A stretch of 64,000 nt of DNA from JBBRHQ01 sp963725315. GTDB taxonomy: Bacteria > Actinomycetota > Thermoleophilia > Solirubrobacterales > 70-9. Positions 35,064-43,510 of the stretch are shown here, piece by piece. Made by a program: the position numbers and the translations under genes. The stretch is from positions 248,001 to 312,000 of the forward strand of contig CAVRYA010000004.1 in assembly GCA_963725315.1 (NCBI GenBank). Reading direction: 5' to 3'. The notes below the pieces were generated by a model that saw nothing but the letters and a program-made list of their open reading frames with translations, did no database searches and had not been told where the DNA came from. Position 1 is the first letter of the stretch, and the number at the start of each line of letters is the position of its first letter.

Positions 35064-36226
35064 ATGGCCTCCTCGGGGGCAGCCAACGGCTCCATCCAGC
35101 TGCCGCTCAGCCGCGTCGACGTCGAGCAGACGTCCAAGCCGCTGCTGCGGGCGAGGATGCTGCCCGCGGCGGCCTTCACCGACCCCGGGGTCCTCGATTG
35201 GGAGCTGGAGCGGATCTTCGATGGCTGGATCTGCGCCGCGCACCTCTCCGCGCTCGCCGAGCCCGGTGACTTCGTCGCCCGCGAGCTCGGCGCCGAGTCG
35301 TTCTTCGTGATCGCCGGTGAGGACGGCGAGGCGCGGGCCTTCTACAACGTCTGCCGGCATCGCGGCTCGCGCCTGCTCGAGGGGGCGGGGAGGGCGAAGC
35401 ACCTGGTCCGCTGCCCCTACCACGCCTGGGCCTACGGGTTCGACGGCGCTCTGAGGGCCGCCCCGCACACCGCGGGGCTCGAGGACTTCGACCCGGAATG
35501 CGAGGGACTGCGGCAGATTCGCACCGAAGTCGTCGGTGGCCTGGTGCTCGTCGACCTCAGCGGACGGGCTCCCGACCCCGCCGGGCACGTGGGCGACCTC
35601 GCCGAGCGCCTCGAGCGCTACAGGACGGCGGAGCTGAGGCCCGCGGCGGAGCGGGTCTACGAGGTCGGGGCCAACTGGAAGGCGATCGCCGAGAACTACA
35701 ACGAGTGCCTGCACTGCCCCGGCGTGCATCCGGAGCTGAACGCGCTCTCGAGCTACGACAGCGGCGAGAGCTTCGAGGGCGAGGGGCTGTGGTGCGGTGG
35801 CTCGCTCTTCCTCAACGATGGCGCCGAGACGATGGCGCGGGAGGGGGCGGAGCCCGCGAGCCGATCGCCGGTCTCTCCGGCAGCGAGCTACGCAGCGTCC
35901 TTTACGTCTCCCTCTTCCCGAACGCGCTGATCTCCTTTCATCCTGACTACGTGATGCTCCACACCCTCTGGCCCCGGGATCCGGGCAAGACCGCGGTCAC
36001 CTGCGAGTGGCTGTTCGAGCCGGCGACGATCGCAGCCGAGGGCTTTGATCCCTCCGACGCGATCGAGTTCTGGGACCAGGTCAACCGCGAGGACTGGCGG
36101 GTCTGCGAGCTGACCCAGAAGGGCGTGGCCTCACGCGGCTTCACCCCCGGCCGCTACAGCGACAGCGAGGACGACACTCACGCCTTCGACCGCATGGTCG
36201 CCGAGCGCTACCTCGAGGCGCTCTGA
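35064..36226 (+). CDS. Rieske-type aromatic-ring oxygenase alpha subunit, one frameshift near 35860
   Basis: This non-heme iron oxygenase large subunit has a Rieske 2Fe-2S centre (CRHRGS and CPYHAW, about 98-121) and a catalytic domain with iron-ligand region NYNECLHCPGVHPEL (His pair). After the frame change near 35860 comes LISFHPDYVMLHTLWPRDP. It would hydroxylate a quaternary amine or aromatic substrate using an external reductase, which is not present nearby. The longer form resembles carnitine/choline-type oxygenases (inference). ATG at 35064. One base is likely missing near GCGGGAGGGGGCGG. Confidence 0.85.
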
Positions 36227-36250
36227 TCGGCGCGGGCCGAACGCAAGGTT

Positions 36251-36269
36251 CCGTGCCCAATGGGCACGG
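36251..36269. terminator. 8-bp perfect hairpin between convergent genes
   Basis: CCGTGCCC-AAT-GGGCACGG lies 24 bases after the Rieske gene stop and 27 bases from the stop of the convergent gene. It could terminate from either side. No T-run. Confidence 0.5.
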
Positions 36270-36296
36270 AAGATGCAGTTCGGCTCCTTCGGATGG

Positions 36297-37213
36297 CTAG
36301 CGGCAGTAGGCGAAGGCCTGCAGCTTGGGGACCTGGGTGTTGCCGAGGACGTAGATTCTGGCCGCCGCGGACGCTGATCGCCTTCTTCGAGGAGCGGTAG
36401 AAGCTGAAGATGAAGGCGTTCCGACCGGAGAGGTAGTCGTAGTCGCCCCTGAAGCCTCCGAAGACGACCTCGGTCTTTCCCGGACAGGTCGCCGTCGCGG
36501 TCTTCATCGTGCTGGAGCCTGAGGCGGGGAACATCACGGTTGCCAACCGAGGTCTTCGGCGCGGCGCCGCTTCCCGCAGAGCGCGATCGCGGTCACCGCG
36601 TGCTGCTTTCGGTGTGGTTGACGACCGACACCTCGCCAGGTCCGGTTCGAGGTCCGCTGTAGCGCCCATGATGTCGAGGTAGGGCTGGCTGTCGTCGGTG
36701 TGGTAGAGAGGAGAGGCGGTTCGCGCCGACCAACCGCCGCCGATCACGTTCTTGCCCGGCGGGCATGTCACCGACACCTTTCGGAGCTCGTCGTTGGCGG
36801 CGCTCTGCAGGACGATCTTCTTCCGCCGTCACCACCTTGGCTCGGCGCCGGCCTTGCAGTAGGCGATCGAGGTCAGCTTGCCGCCGCCTGTCGAGGGGGC
36901 TGGCGGCGACCGTTGACCACTTGTTCGTGTGCTTGCCCCCGGCACCCATCGAGGCGGGCCAGAGCAGTTCTTCGGTCGTGGAAGGGCACGATGGTGTCGG
37001 TCTTGAAGCCGCCGAAGTTGACGTGCTGGCCGTGCGGGCAGCTCGAGGTGACGGTCCCGAAGACGTTGTAGGGGATGAACTTCTGCTCGCTGCTTCTTGA
37101 GAAGGCCCCGAGCGCCGCGCCGGCGCCGATCGACCACAGCGCCACAGCGGCGACCGCCAGCGAACCGCCAGGGCGCGCCTGCGGCGCCCGTGACCTGCCT
37201 GTTCCCCCCTCAT
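36297..37213 (-). CDS. Anchored cysteine-repeat protein, badly disrupted by frameshifts
   Basis: The gene starts ATG at 37213 with a twin-Arg-like charged n-region (GRRRRALA) and an anchor helix (AVALWSIGAGAALGAF). At least three repeats of about 95 residues follow, each with a conserved opening TSSCPHGQHVNFGGF, VTCPPGKNVIGGGW and TATCPGKTEVVFGGF, and each closing with a C (IAYCKAG, IALCGK, FAYCR). At least six changes of frame occur in 917 bp, the highest density in the window. The repeats are coherent across the frames, so the protein is real but its exact sequence cannot be given. Function unknown. Confidence 0.6.
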
Positions 37214-37261
37214 CAGAGACCCCCCGTCAGAGCTGACATCCGAACGATCAACGGCTGGCGA

Positions 37262-37280
37262 GAGGCGAATCTCGCGCCTC
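37262..37280 (-). terminator. Hairpin downstream of nrdJ
   Basis: GAGGCG and CGCCTC flank a 7-nt loop about 50 nt downstream of the nrdJ stop on the minus strand. It is a possible terminator, with only 6 paired bases. Confidence 0.35.
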
Positions 37281-37329
37281 GCTCGTCGGCCTACGCGCGG
37301 CGCCCGGCCGCCCGAGCTGCCCGCTCCTC

Positions 37330-40137
37330 CTACCCGCAGCCGGTGTTGTTGCCGCAGCTCGGGCAGGTGTAGCAGGAGCCGGTGCGCTGCATCATCCCGC
37401 CGCACTGCTCGCAGGCCGGACCCAGGTCGGAGCCCGAGAGCTTCGCCGGGATCACCGGCGGGGTGTCGGTGAGCGCGGCCGCCGCCGGCACCGGCTCGGC
37501 CGGCTTCGCCGTGGCCTCGCCGTTGCCGCCGTTCGCGTGCCCGTTGCCGTGGCCGTTCGTCCCGTTGCCGTTGCCGGTCTCCGCGGCGGCCAGCTCGGCC
37601 TCCTTGCGGGCCCGCACCTCGGGGGTGAGGATGCCGAGGTCCTCGAGCTCGTCGAGGTCGTCGATGAAGCGGCTGGCGAGCCAGCGCATGATGTAGTCGG
37701 GCATCGACTTGGCGAAGGGGATCTCCGGGTTCTGGGTGATCCCCTCGGGGTCGAAGCGCATGTAGCTGAACTTCTTCACGAAGACCTCGAGCGGGACGCC
37801 GTACTGGAGCCCGATCGAGATCGCGGTGGCGAAGGCGTTCATCATCCCGCGCAGGGTCGAGCCCTCCTTGCCGATGTCGGTGAGGAAGATCTCCCCGACC
37901 CGGCCGTCCTCGTACTTGCCGGCGGTGATGTAGCCCTCGTGACCGGCGAGCGAGAACTTGTGGGTGATCGACTGGCGCTCGCGAGGCATCTTGCGCCGCA
38001 CCGGGCCGAGCGTCTCGATCTGGGGCTCGGGCTCCTTGCGCTGCGCGTCGGTGCGCAGCGCCTGGGCCGTCTTCGAGCCGTCGCGGTAGATCGCCAGCGC
38101 CTTCAGCCCGCCCTTCCAGCCGCGCGTGTAGGCGTCGCCGATGTCGGCGACGCTCGCCGACTCGGGCAGGTTGACGGTCTTCGAGATCGCCCCGGAGATG
38201 AACGGCTGGGTCGCCGCCATCATGTCGATGTGGCCGGTGTGAGAGATTGCCCGCTCGCCGACCGCGACGTCGAACACCGCCAGGTGCTCCTCCTTCAGCC
38301 CGGGGGCGCCGATGATCGTCGCGTTCTCGGCGATGTAGGCGTCGATCTGGTCGATCTCGCTCGCCGAGTAGCCGAGCGTCCGCAACGCCAGCGGCACCGA
38401 GCGGTTGACGATCGTCATCTTGCCGCCGCCGACCAGCTCCTTGAACTTGACCAGCGAGAAGTCGGGCTCGATCCCGGTCGTGTCGCAGTCCATCAGGAAG
38501 CTGATCGTCCCGGTCGGCGCCAGCACCGTCGCCTGGGCGTTGCGGTAGCCGTGCTCCTCGCCAAGCTCGACCGCCTCGTCCCAGGAGCGCCGCGCCGCGC
38601 CCAGCAGGCCGTCCTCGACCAGCGCGTCGTCGATCTCATGGGAAGCGTCGCGGTGCATCCGCATCACCGCGTTGTGCGGTTCGCGGTTGTGCTCGTAGGC
38701 GTCGTAGGGGCCGGTCGCCTCCGCGGCGATCCGCGCCGACTGGCGGTAGGCGCGGCCGGTCATCAGCGCCGTGATCGCCGCCGCCACCGAGCGCCCCTGC
38801 TCTGAGTCATAGGGGAGGCCGTCGGACATCAGCAGGGCGCCGAGGTTGGCGTAGCCGAGGCCGAGCTGGCGGAAGGCGTTTGCGTTGCGGCCGATCTCCT
38901 CGGTGGGGTAGCTGGAGCAGCCGACGATGATCTCCTGAGCGAGGAAGACGACGTCGACCGAGTGCTCGAACTCCCCGACGTCGAAGCTGCCGTCCTCGCG
39001 ACGGAACTTCATCAGGTTGAGCGAGGCCAGGTTGCAGGCCGAGTCGTCGACGTGCATGTACTCGGAGCAGGGATTGGAAGCGTTGATCCGCCCCGACTCC
39101 GGGCAGGTGTGCCAGCGGTTGATCGTCGTGTCGTACTGGACGCCGGGATCGGCGCAGCGCCAGGCGGCGTCAGCGATCTGGCTCATCAGCTTCCGCGCGT
39201 CGACCGTCCTGGTCGGCTTGCCGTCGACGCGGGCGGTCAGCTCCCAGTCGTCGCCATCGGCGACCGCCTGCATGAACCGGTCGGTGACGCGGACCGAGTT
39301 GTTGGCGTTCTGGTACTGGATCGAGGTGAAGCCCTCGCCGTCGATCGACATGTCGAAGCCGGCGTCGCGCAGGGCACCGGCCTTCTCCTCCTCGCGCGCC
39401 TTGCACCAGATGAAGTCCTCGATGTCTGGATGATCGACGTCGAGGACGACCATCTTCGCCGCCCGCCGCGTCTTGCCGCCGGACTTGATCGTCCCCGCCC
39501 AGGCGTCGGCACCGCGCATGAAGCTGACCGGGCCGGAGGCGAATCCGCCCTTGGAGAGGTGCTCGACCGAGCCGCGGATGTTGGAGAGGTTGATCCCCGA
39601 CCCCGAGCCGCCACGGAAGATCATCCCCTCCTTGGTGTTCCAGTCGAGGATCGACTCGATCGTGTCCTCGACGCTGAGGATGAAGCAGGCCGAGCACTGC
39701 GGCGTCTCCTCGAAGCCGACGTTGAACCAGACCGGCGAGTTGAAGGCGGCCTTCTGGTGCAGGAGGATCGCGATCAGCTCCATCTCAAAGGCGTCGGCGT
39801 CCTCGGGGGTGGCGAAGTAGCCGCCCTCGCGCCCCCAGCCGGCGATCGTGCCGGCGACCCGGCCGATCATCTGCTTGACCGAGGACTCGCGCTGCTCGGA
39901 GCCGAGCTTGCCGCGGAAGTACTTCTGGGCGACGATGTTGGTCGCGTTCTGCGACCAGCTCTTGGGGAACTCGACCCCGCGCTGCTCGAAGGCGGGGCTC
40001 TCTGGATCGCCGATCACCGCATCGCGGATCTCCCACTCGACTTCGTCGAAGGGATGCACCCCCGGAGTGCTGAATCGTCGCTCGACCGCGATCCCCCGGC
40101 GGCTCGTTGCGGTGGTGCCCTCGGCGGTCCTCGACAT
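37330..40137 (-). CDS. nrdJ: Adenosylcobalamin-dependent (class II) ribonucleotide reductase, 935 aa
   Basis: NrdJ reduces ribonucleotides to deoxyribonucleotides using a B12-derived thiyl radical, independent of oxygen. Visible are the N-terminal SWSQNATNIVAQKYF, the substrate stretch NSPVWFNVGF, CSACFIL with a redox-active Cys, the radical-site NPCSEYMHVDDSACNLASLNL and VLAPTGTISFLMDCDTTGIEP. The C-terminus carries a Gly/Asn-rich linker and a zinc-ribbon tail (CEQCGGM, CYTCPSCG, ending GCG) that likely holds the reducing cysteines. AGGAGAGAGG precedes the ATG. It lies 37 bp after nrdR, forming an operon. Confidence 0.96.
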   Translation of the reverse strand: MSRTAEGTTATSRRGIAVERRFSTPGVHPFDEVEWEIRDAVIGDPESPAFEQRGVEFPKSWSQNATNIVAQKYFRGKLGSEQRESSVKQMIGRVAGTIAGWGREGGYFATPEDADAFEMELIAILLHQKAAFNSPVWFNVGFEETPQCSACFILSVEDTIESILDWNTKEGMIFRGGSGSGINLSNIRGSVEHLSKGGFASGPVSFMRGADAWAGTIKSGGKTRRAAKMVVLDVDHPDIEDFIWCKAREEEKAGALRDAGFDMSIDGEGFTSIQYQNANNSVRVTDRFMQAVADGDDWELTARVDGKPTRTVDARKLMSQIADAAWRCADPGVQYDTTINRWHTCPESGRINASNPCSEYMHVDDSACNLASLNLMKFRREDGSFDVGEFEHSVDVVFLAQEIIVGCSSYPTEEIGRNANAFRQLGLGYANLGALLMSDGLPYDSEQGRSVAAAITALMTGRAYRQSARIAAEATGPYDAYEHNREPHNAVMRMHRDASHEIDDALVEDGLLGAARRSWDEAVELGEEHGYRNAQATVLAPTGTISFLMDCDTTGIEPDFSLVKFKELVGGGKMTIVNRSVPLALRTLGYSASEIDQIDAYIAENATIIGAPGLKEEHLAVFDVAVGERAISHTGHIDMMAATQPFISGAISKTVNLPESASVADIGDAYTRGWKGGLKALAIYRDGSKTAQALRTDAQRKEPEPQIETLGPVRRKMPRERQSITHKFSLAGHEGYITAGKYEDGRVGEIFLTDIGKEGSTLRGMMNAFATAISIGLQYGVPLEVFVKKFSYMRFDPEGITQNPEIPFAKSMPDYIMRWLASRFIDDLDELEDLGILTPEVRARKEAELAAAETGNGNGTNGHGNGHANGGNGEATAKPAEPVPAAAALTDTPPVIPAKLSGSDLGPACEQCGGMMQRTGSCYTCPSCGNNTGCG

Positions 40138-40174
40138 CTACCTCTCTCCTCTCAACAGCGGCTTTGGGGCGGAA

Positions 40175-40714
40175 TCACTCAGGATCGCTCTCGGGTCGGA
40201 TGGAACCCGCCCCGCCGATCGGCGCAACGAGCGAGGATTCCGCCGACGGTGGATCGTGGTCGGTGGGCGGCTCCGAGTCGAGCAGCGCAAGCTCCGCCTG
40301 CACCTGCTCGACGTCGAGCTGCTTGTAGACGGCGGCGAACTGCAGGTAGGAGACGCGGTCGATTCGGCGCAGGCCCTCGAGGCACATCTCGCCGATCCGC
40401 GCCGCCTCCAGCTCGCCGCCGGCGCGGTCCGCCTCGGCCTCGATCCGCCCGACCAGGGCGTCGATCTCGGCCTCGCCGACGGGGCGCTTGTGCGCTGCGC
40501 GCGCCAGCCCTCCGCGCAGCTTGGCGCGATCGAAGGGCTGGCGCTCGCCGTCCCGCTTGCGCACGTAGAGGGAACCTCGCTCGTAGCGCTCATAGGTGGT
40601 GAAGCGATGGCCGCAGCTCGAGCACTCCCGGCGCCTTCGCACCGATGCTCCCTCCTCAGCTCTGCGGCTCTCCTTGACCTTGGTCTCCTCGGACGTGCAG
40701 TTGGGGCAGCGCAC
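40175..40714 (-). CDS. nrdR: Transcriptional repressor NrdR, 179 aa
   Basis: NrdR senses (d)ATP and represses ribonucleotide reductase genes. The zinc ribbon CPNCTSEETKVKESR with CSSCGHRFTTYER is at 3-40, followed by an ATP-cone (VRKRDGERQPFDRAKLRGGL). The C-terminus has an extra acidic tail of about 30 residues. I chose the GTG at 40714 so the protein begins VRCPNC, as in the family. Adjacent to nrdJ, it probably autoregulates the operon from the 106-bp region upstream. Confidence 0.95.
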   Translation of the reverse strand: MRCPNCTSEETKVKESRRAEEGASVRRRRECSSCGHRFTTYERYERGSLYVRKRDGERQPFDRAKLRGGLARAAHKRPVGEAEIDALVGRIEAEADRAGGELEAARIGEMCLEGLRRIDRVSYLQFAAVYKQLDVEQVQAELALLDSEPPTDHDPPSAESSLVAPIGGAGSIRPESDPE

Positions 40715-40770
40715 ACGCCCAATTCTACTAGGGGTAGCGCAAGAATCCTCTTTCGATCCCACATATAGCG

Positions 40771-40803
40771 TTCCCATCCGGGAAACATCGCCCTATTTGG
40801 GCG
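40771..40803. promoter_or_regulatory. Two small inverted repeats in the nrdR / hemolysin III divergent region
   Basis: TTCCC-ATCC-GGGAA (40771-40784) and CGCCC-TATTT-GGGCG (40789-40803) stand next to each other between the divergent nrdR (40714) and hemolysin III (40820) starts. ATATA lies at 40763-40767. They may be operator sites, but I cannot match either to an NrdR box with confidence. Confidence 0.35.
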
Positions 40804-40819
40804 TTGTAGGCTTTCCCCC

Positions 40820-41674
40820 GTGGTCGACGACTTCAAACGCGGCGCCGAGCTCGCCGGTGAGCGGATCAGCGCCGCCCGCGAGGCGGCTTCCGAGCGCGCA
40901 GGGGCGGCCCGCGAGGCGATGGGCGAGAGGGCGGAGGCGGCTCGCGAGGCGATGGGCGAGCGGGCCGAGGCCGCCCGCGAGGCGGCCGCCGAAGGCGCCG
41001 CCGCCGCCAGGGACGCCGCCGCCGAGGCGATCGCCGCGGTCAAGCCGCGGCTGCGCGGCGTCTCGCACGAGTGGGCCTTCTTCGTCTCCCTGGTCCTGGG
41101 CGCGGCGCTGATCGTCTACGCCAAGACTCCGAAGGCGACCCTGGCGGTGACGATCTACGCGATCAGCCTCTCCGCCCTGTTCGGGACCAGCGCCCTCTAT
41201 CACCGGGTCAACTGGAAGCGGCCCTCCGCACGGCGCTGGATGCGCCGCCTCGACCACTCGATGATCTTCCTGCTGATCGCCGGCACCTACACCCCCTTCG
41301 CGCTGCTGGTCCTCCACGGCCCGCTGGCCTACGCGATCCTGGCGGTGGTCTGGATCGGCGCCCTGGCCGGGGCGATCATGGAGATGGTCTGGATCGAGTC
41401 GCCGAAGTGGGTCCACGCCCTCGTCTACCTGGCGCTCGGCTGGGTCGCCGTCGCTGCCTTCCCCTCGCTGCTCAGCGCGATGGGCCTCGGCGGGGCCCTG
41501 CTGCTGGCGGCCGGCGGCGCCCTCTACACGGCCGGCGCGGTGATCTACGCGACCCAGCGACCCGACCCGAACCCCGCCGTCTTCGGCTACCACGAGGTCT
41601 TCCACCTGCTCGTGATCGCCGCCGCCGCGATCCACTTCACGGCGGTCGCGCTCTACGCGGTGCCGGCCGCCTGA
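40820..41674 (+). CDS. Hemolysin III-family membrane protein with N-terminal helical repeats, 284 aa
   Basis: A PAQR/YqfA-type seven-helix membrane protein, with family motifs SALYHRVNW, RRLDHSMIFLLIAGTYTPF and GYHEVFHLLVIAAAAIHF, whose His residues bind zinc. Ahead of it stand about 75 residues of Ala/Arg/Glu repeats with 11-residue spacing (EAMGERAEAAR twice, EAASERAGAAR once), predicted as one long amphipathic helix. Classical HlyIII proteins lack this extension. Start GTG at 40820. Function in bacteria is unclear despite the name. Confidence 0.88.
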   Translation: MVDDFKRGAELAGERISAAREAASERAGAAREAMGERAEAAREAMGERAEAAREAAAEGAAAARDAAAEAIAAVKPRLRGVSHEWAFFVSLVLGAALIVYAKTPKATLAVTIYAISLSALFGTSALYHRVNWKRPSARRWMRRLDHSMIFLLIAGTYTPFALLVLHGPLAYAILAVVWIGALAGAIMEMVWIESPKWVHALVYLALGWVAVAAFPSLLSAMGLGGALLLAAGGALYTAGAVIYATQRPDPNPAVFGYHEVFHLLVIAAAAIHFTAVALYAVPAA

Positions 41675-41678
41675 GGGC

Positions 41679-42428
41679 TCAGCCCGCCAGCGCCGCCGAA
41701 TGCCGCTCCTTCGCGGCCTCGATCAGCTCCAGCAGCTCTCCCTCGCGGCCCTCGCGGACCAGCTCCACCGGGTCGGGATCGCCGTTGACGATCCCCTCGA
41801 AGAAATCCTTGCGGTCCCGGTAGGTCGGCAGGGTGCCCTTGGCCCAGCCGCGGGCGTCGTTGAGGATCACCGCGAGTCGCGCGTAGGGCTCGCCGAACAT
41901 CTCGGAGATCTCCCGCTTCATCCGCTTCGCCAGGGCCGGGGAGGCGCCGGCGGTGGAGATCGCGATCGCCAGCGGCCCGGTGCGGACGATCGCCGGCAGG
42001 ATGAAGTTGCACAGCGGCGGCACGTCGACGACGTTGACCAGCATCGCCCGCCGCTCGGCGTCCTCGTAGACGCCGATGTTGACCTCGCTGTCGTCGCTGG
42101 CCGCGATCACCATGAAGGCGCCCTCCAGGTCGGCCGCCCCCGCGTAGGGACGCTTCTCCCAGCCGATCGAGCCCTCCGCGGCTAGCTCGGCGATCGCGGC
42201 ATGCGCGTCCGGCGCGATCACGGTGACCTCGGCGTCGCAGGCGAGCAGACCCTCGACCTTCTCGAGGCCGACCTCGCCGGCCCCGACCACCAGGCAGCGC
42301 CGCCCGCTCAGCTTCAGGCAGGCGATGTAGAAGGGGGTCTCGAGCATGTCGCGCACGCACGACTGGTCGCAGATCCCCTTGCGGAGCTGGCATACGCAGG
42401 GCTTGCCGGCATAGGCCTGGGCGGGCAT
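41679..42428 (-). CDS. Precorrin-2 dehydrogenase / sirohydrochlorin ferrochelatase (Met8/CysG-N-like), 249 aa
   Basis: This enzyme oxidises precorrin-2 with NAD+ and may insert iron to make siroheme. The Rossmann motif VVGAGEVGLEKVEGLL is preceded by PFYIACLKLSGRRC; NVVDVPPLCNFILPAIVRTGPLAIAISTAGASPALAKRMKREI contains the conserved Asp/Asn and substrate-binding loop. The C-terminal dimerisation part is shortened. The first 27 residues hold CVCQLRKGICDQSC, a four-cysteine cluster before the usual start; ATG at 42347 (MLETPFY) is the alternative. The N-terminus matters for interpretation. Confidence 0.85.
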   Translation of the reverse strand: MPAQAYAGKPCVCQLRKGICDQSCVRDMLETPFYIACLKLSGRRCLVVGAGEVGLEKVEGLLACDAEVTVIAPDAHAAIAELAAEGSIGWEKRPYAGAADLEGAFMVIAASDDSEVNIGVYEDAERRAMLVNVVDVPPLCNFILPAIVRTGPLAIAISTAGASPALAKRMKREISEMFGEPYARLAVILNDARGWAKGTLPTYRDRKDFFEGIVNGDPDPVELVREGREGELLELIEAAKERHSAALAG

Positions 42429-42463
42429 CGGCCCAAGGTTAGTGGTGGCCGGCCGCCACCGGG

Positions 42464-43396
42464 CTAGAGCGAGTCGAGGGTCAGCCGCAGCCCCTCATCG
42501 AGCCCGACCTGCGGGCGCCAGCCCAGCGCGTCGGCGGCGCGGGCCGGGTCGATCGAGATCCGCTGCACCTCGCCCCGGCGGGCGGGGGCGAGCTGGGCCT
42601 CGAAGCCGCCCTCGCCGCTCAGCTCGCGCAGCCCCTCGACCAGATCGAGCACGCTGGTCTCGACCCCGGTGCCGATGTTGAAGGCCCCGCCGGCCTCGCT
42701 CTCGGCGGCCGCGAGCGCCGCCGAGACCACGTCGCCCACGTATATGTAGTCGCGCGTCTGGCGGCCGTCCCCGTAGACGATCGGCTGCTCCCCCGCGTGC
42801 AGGCGCCCGCAGAAGATCGCGATCACACCGGCTTCCCCGAGCGGGTCCTGGCGCGGCCCGTAGACGTTGCCGAGCCGCAGGCTGACGCCGGAGAGCCCGT
42901 AGAGGCGCTCGTAGAGAGCCAGGTAGCCCTCGGCTGCGAATTTGCTCAGTCCGTAGGGAGAGAGCGGCGCCACCTCGGTGTCCTCGGGCAGCGGCAGCCC
43001 GCGGCCCTCGCCCTCGCCGTAGATCGCACCGCCGGTGGAGATCAGCACGAAGCGCGGCTCGCTCGTCTGGCGCGCCGCCTCCAGCATGGTGGCGGTCCCG
43101 CCGACGTTGATCGAGGCGTCGAAAGCGGGGTCGGCGACCGACTTGCGGACATCGATCTGCGCCGCCAGGTGGAGGACAGCCTGCGGCCTGGCCCGCTCGA
43201 ACACCGCCCTGACGGCACCCGCGTCGCGGATGTCGCCCTCGATCAGTTCCGCCCCGGCCTCGAGCGCGGGCCCGAGGTTCTCGCGGCGCCCGGTGGAGAG
43301 GTCGTCGAGGACCATCACCTCGTCGCCGCGGGCGAGCAGCTCGTCGACCATGTTCGAGCCGATGAAACCCGCCCCGCCTGTGACAAGAGTCCGCAT
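42464..43396 (-). CDS. NAD-dependent sugar epimerase/dehydratase (GalE-like), 310 aa
   Basis: An extended short-chain dehydrogenase acting on nucleotide sugars, probably UDP-glucose 4-epimerase class. The nucleotide motif TGGAGFIGSNMVDELL is at 5-20, VLDDLSTG binds the NAD ribose, HLAAQIDVRKSV is typical of GalE, the catalytic YxxxK is in YGLSKFAAEG, and NVYGPRQDP is the substrate region. ATG at 43396. It may supply sugar for the surface glycans. Divergent from topA with a 114-bp gap. Confidence 0.92.
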   Translation of the reverse strand: MRTLVTGGAGFIGSNMVDELLARGDEVMVLDDLSTGRRENLGPALEAGAELIEGDIRDAGAVRAVFERARPQAVLHLAAQIDVRKSVADPAFDASINVGGTATMLEAARQTSEPRFVLISTGGAIYGEGEGRGLPLPEDTEVAPLSPYGLSKFAAEGYLALYERLYGLSGVSLRLGNVYGPRQDPLGEAGVIAIFCGRLHAGEQPIVYGDGRQTRDYIYVGDVVSAALAAAESEAGGAFNIGTGVETSVLDLVEGLRELSGEGGFEAQLAPARRGEVQRISIDPARAADALGWRPQVGLDEGLRLTLDSL

Positions 43397-43510
43397 CGAG
43401 CGACGATCCTACGCACGTCGAGCACGCCCCGTCGCTCGCGGCCTGCTGCCCGCCGGGTGGCATCCATGCCTGTCGGGGCCGGGTTTTGCCCCTGCTACCC
43501 TCGCCGCCCC

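Noticed and set aside
40138..40174. Cobalamin riboswitch ahead of nrdJ
   Set aside because: Only 37 bases separate nrdR and nrdJ, too short for a B12 riboswitch, and no B12-box-like sequence is present.
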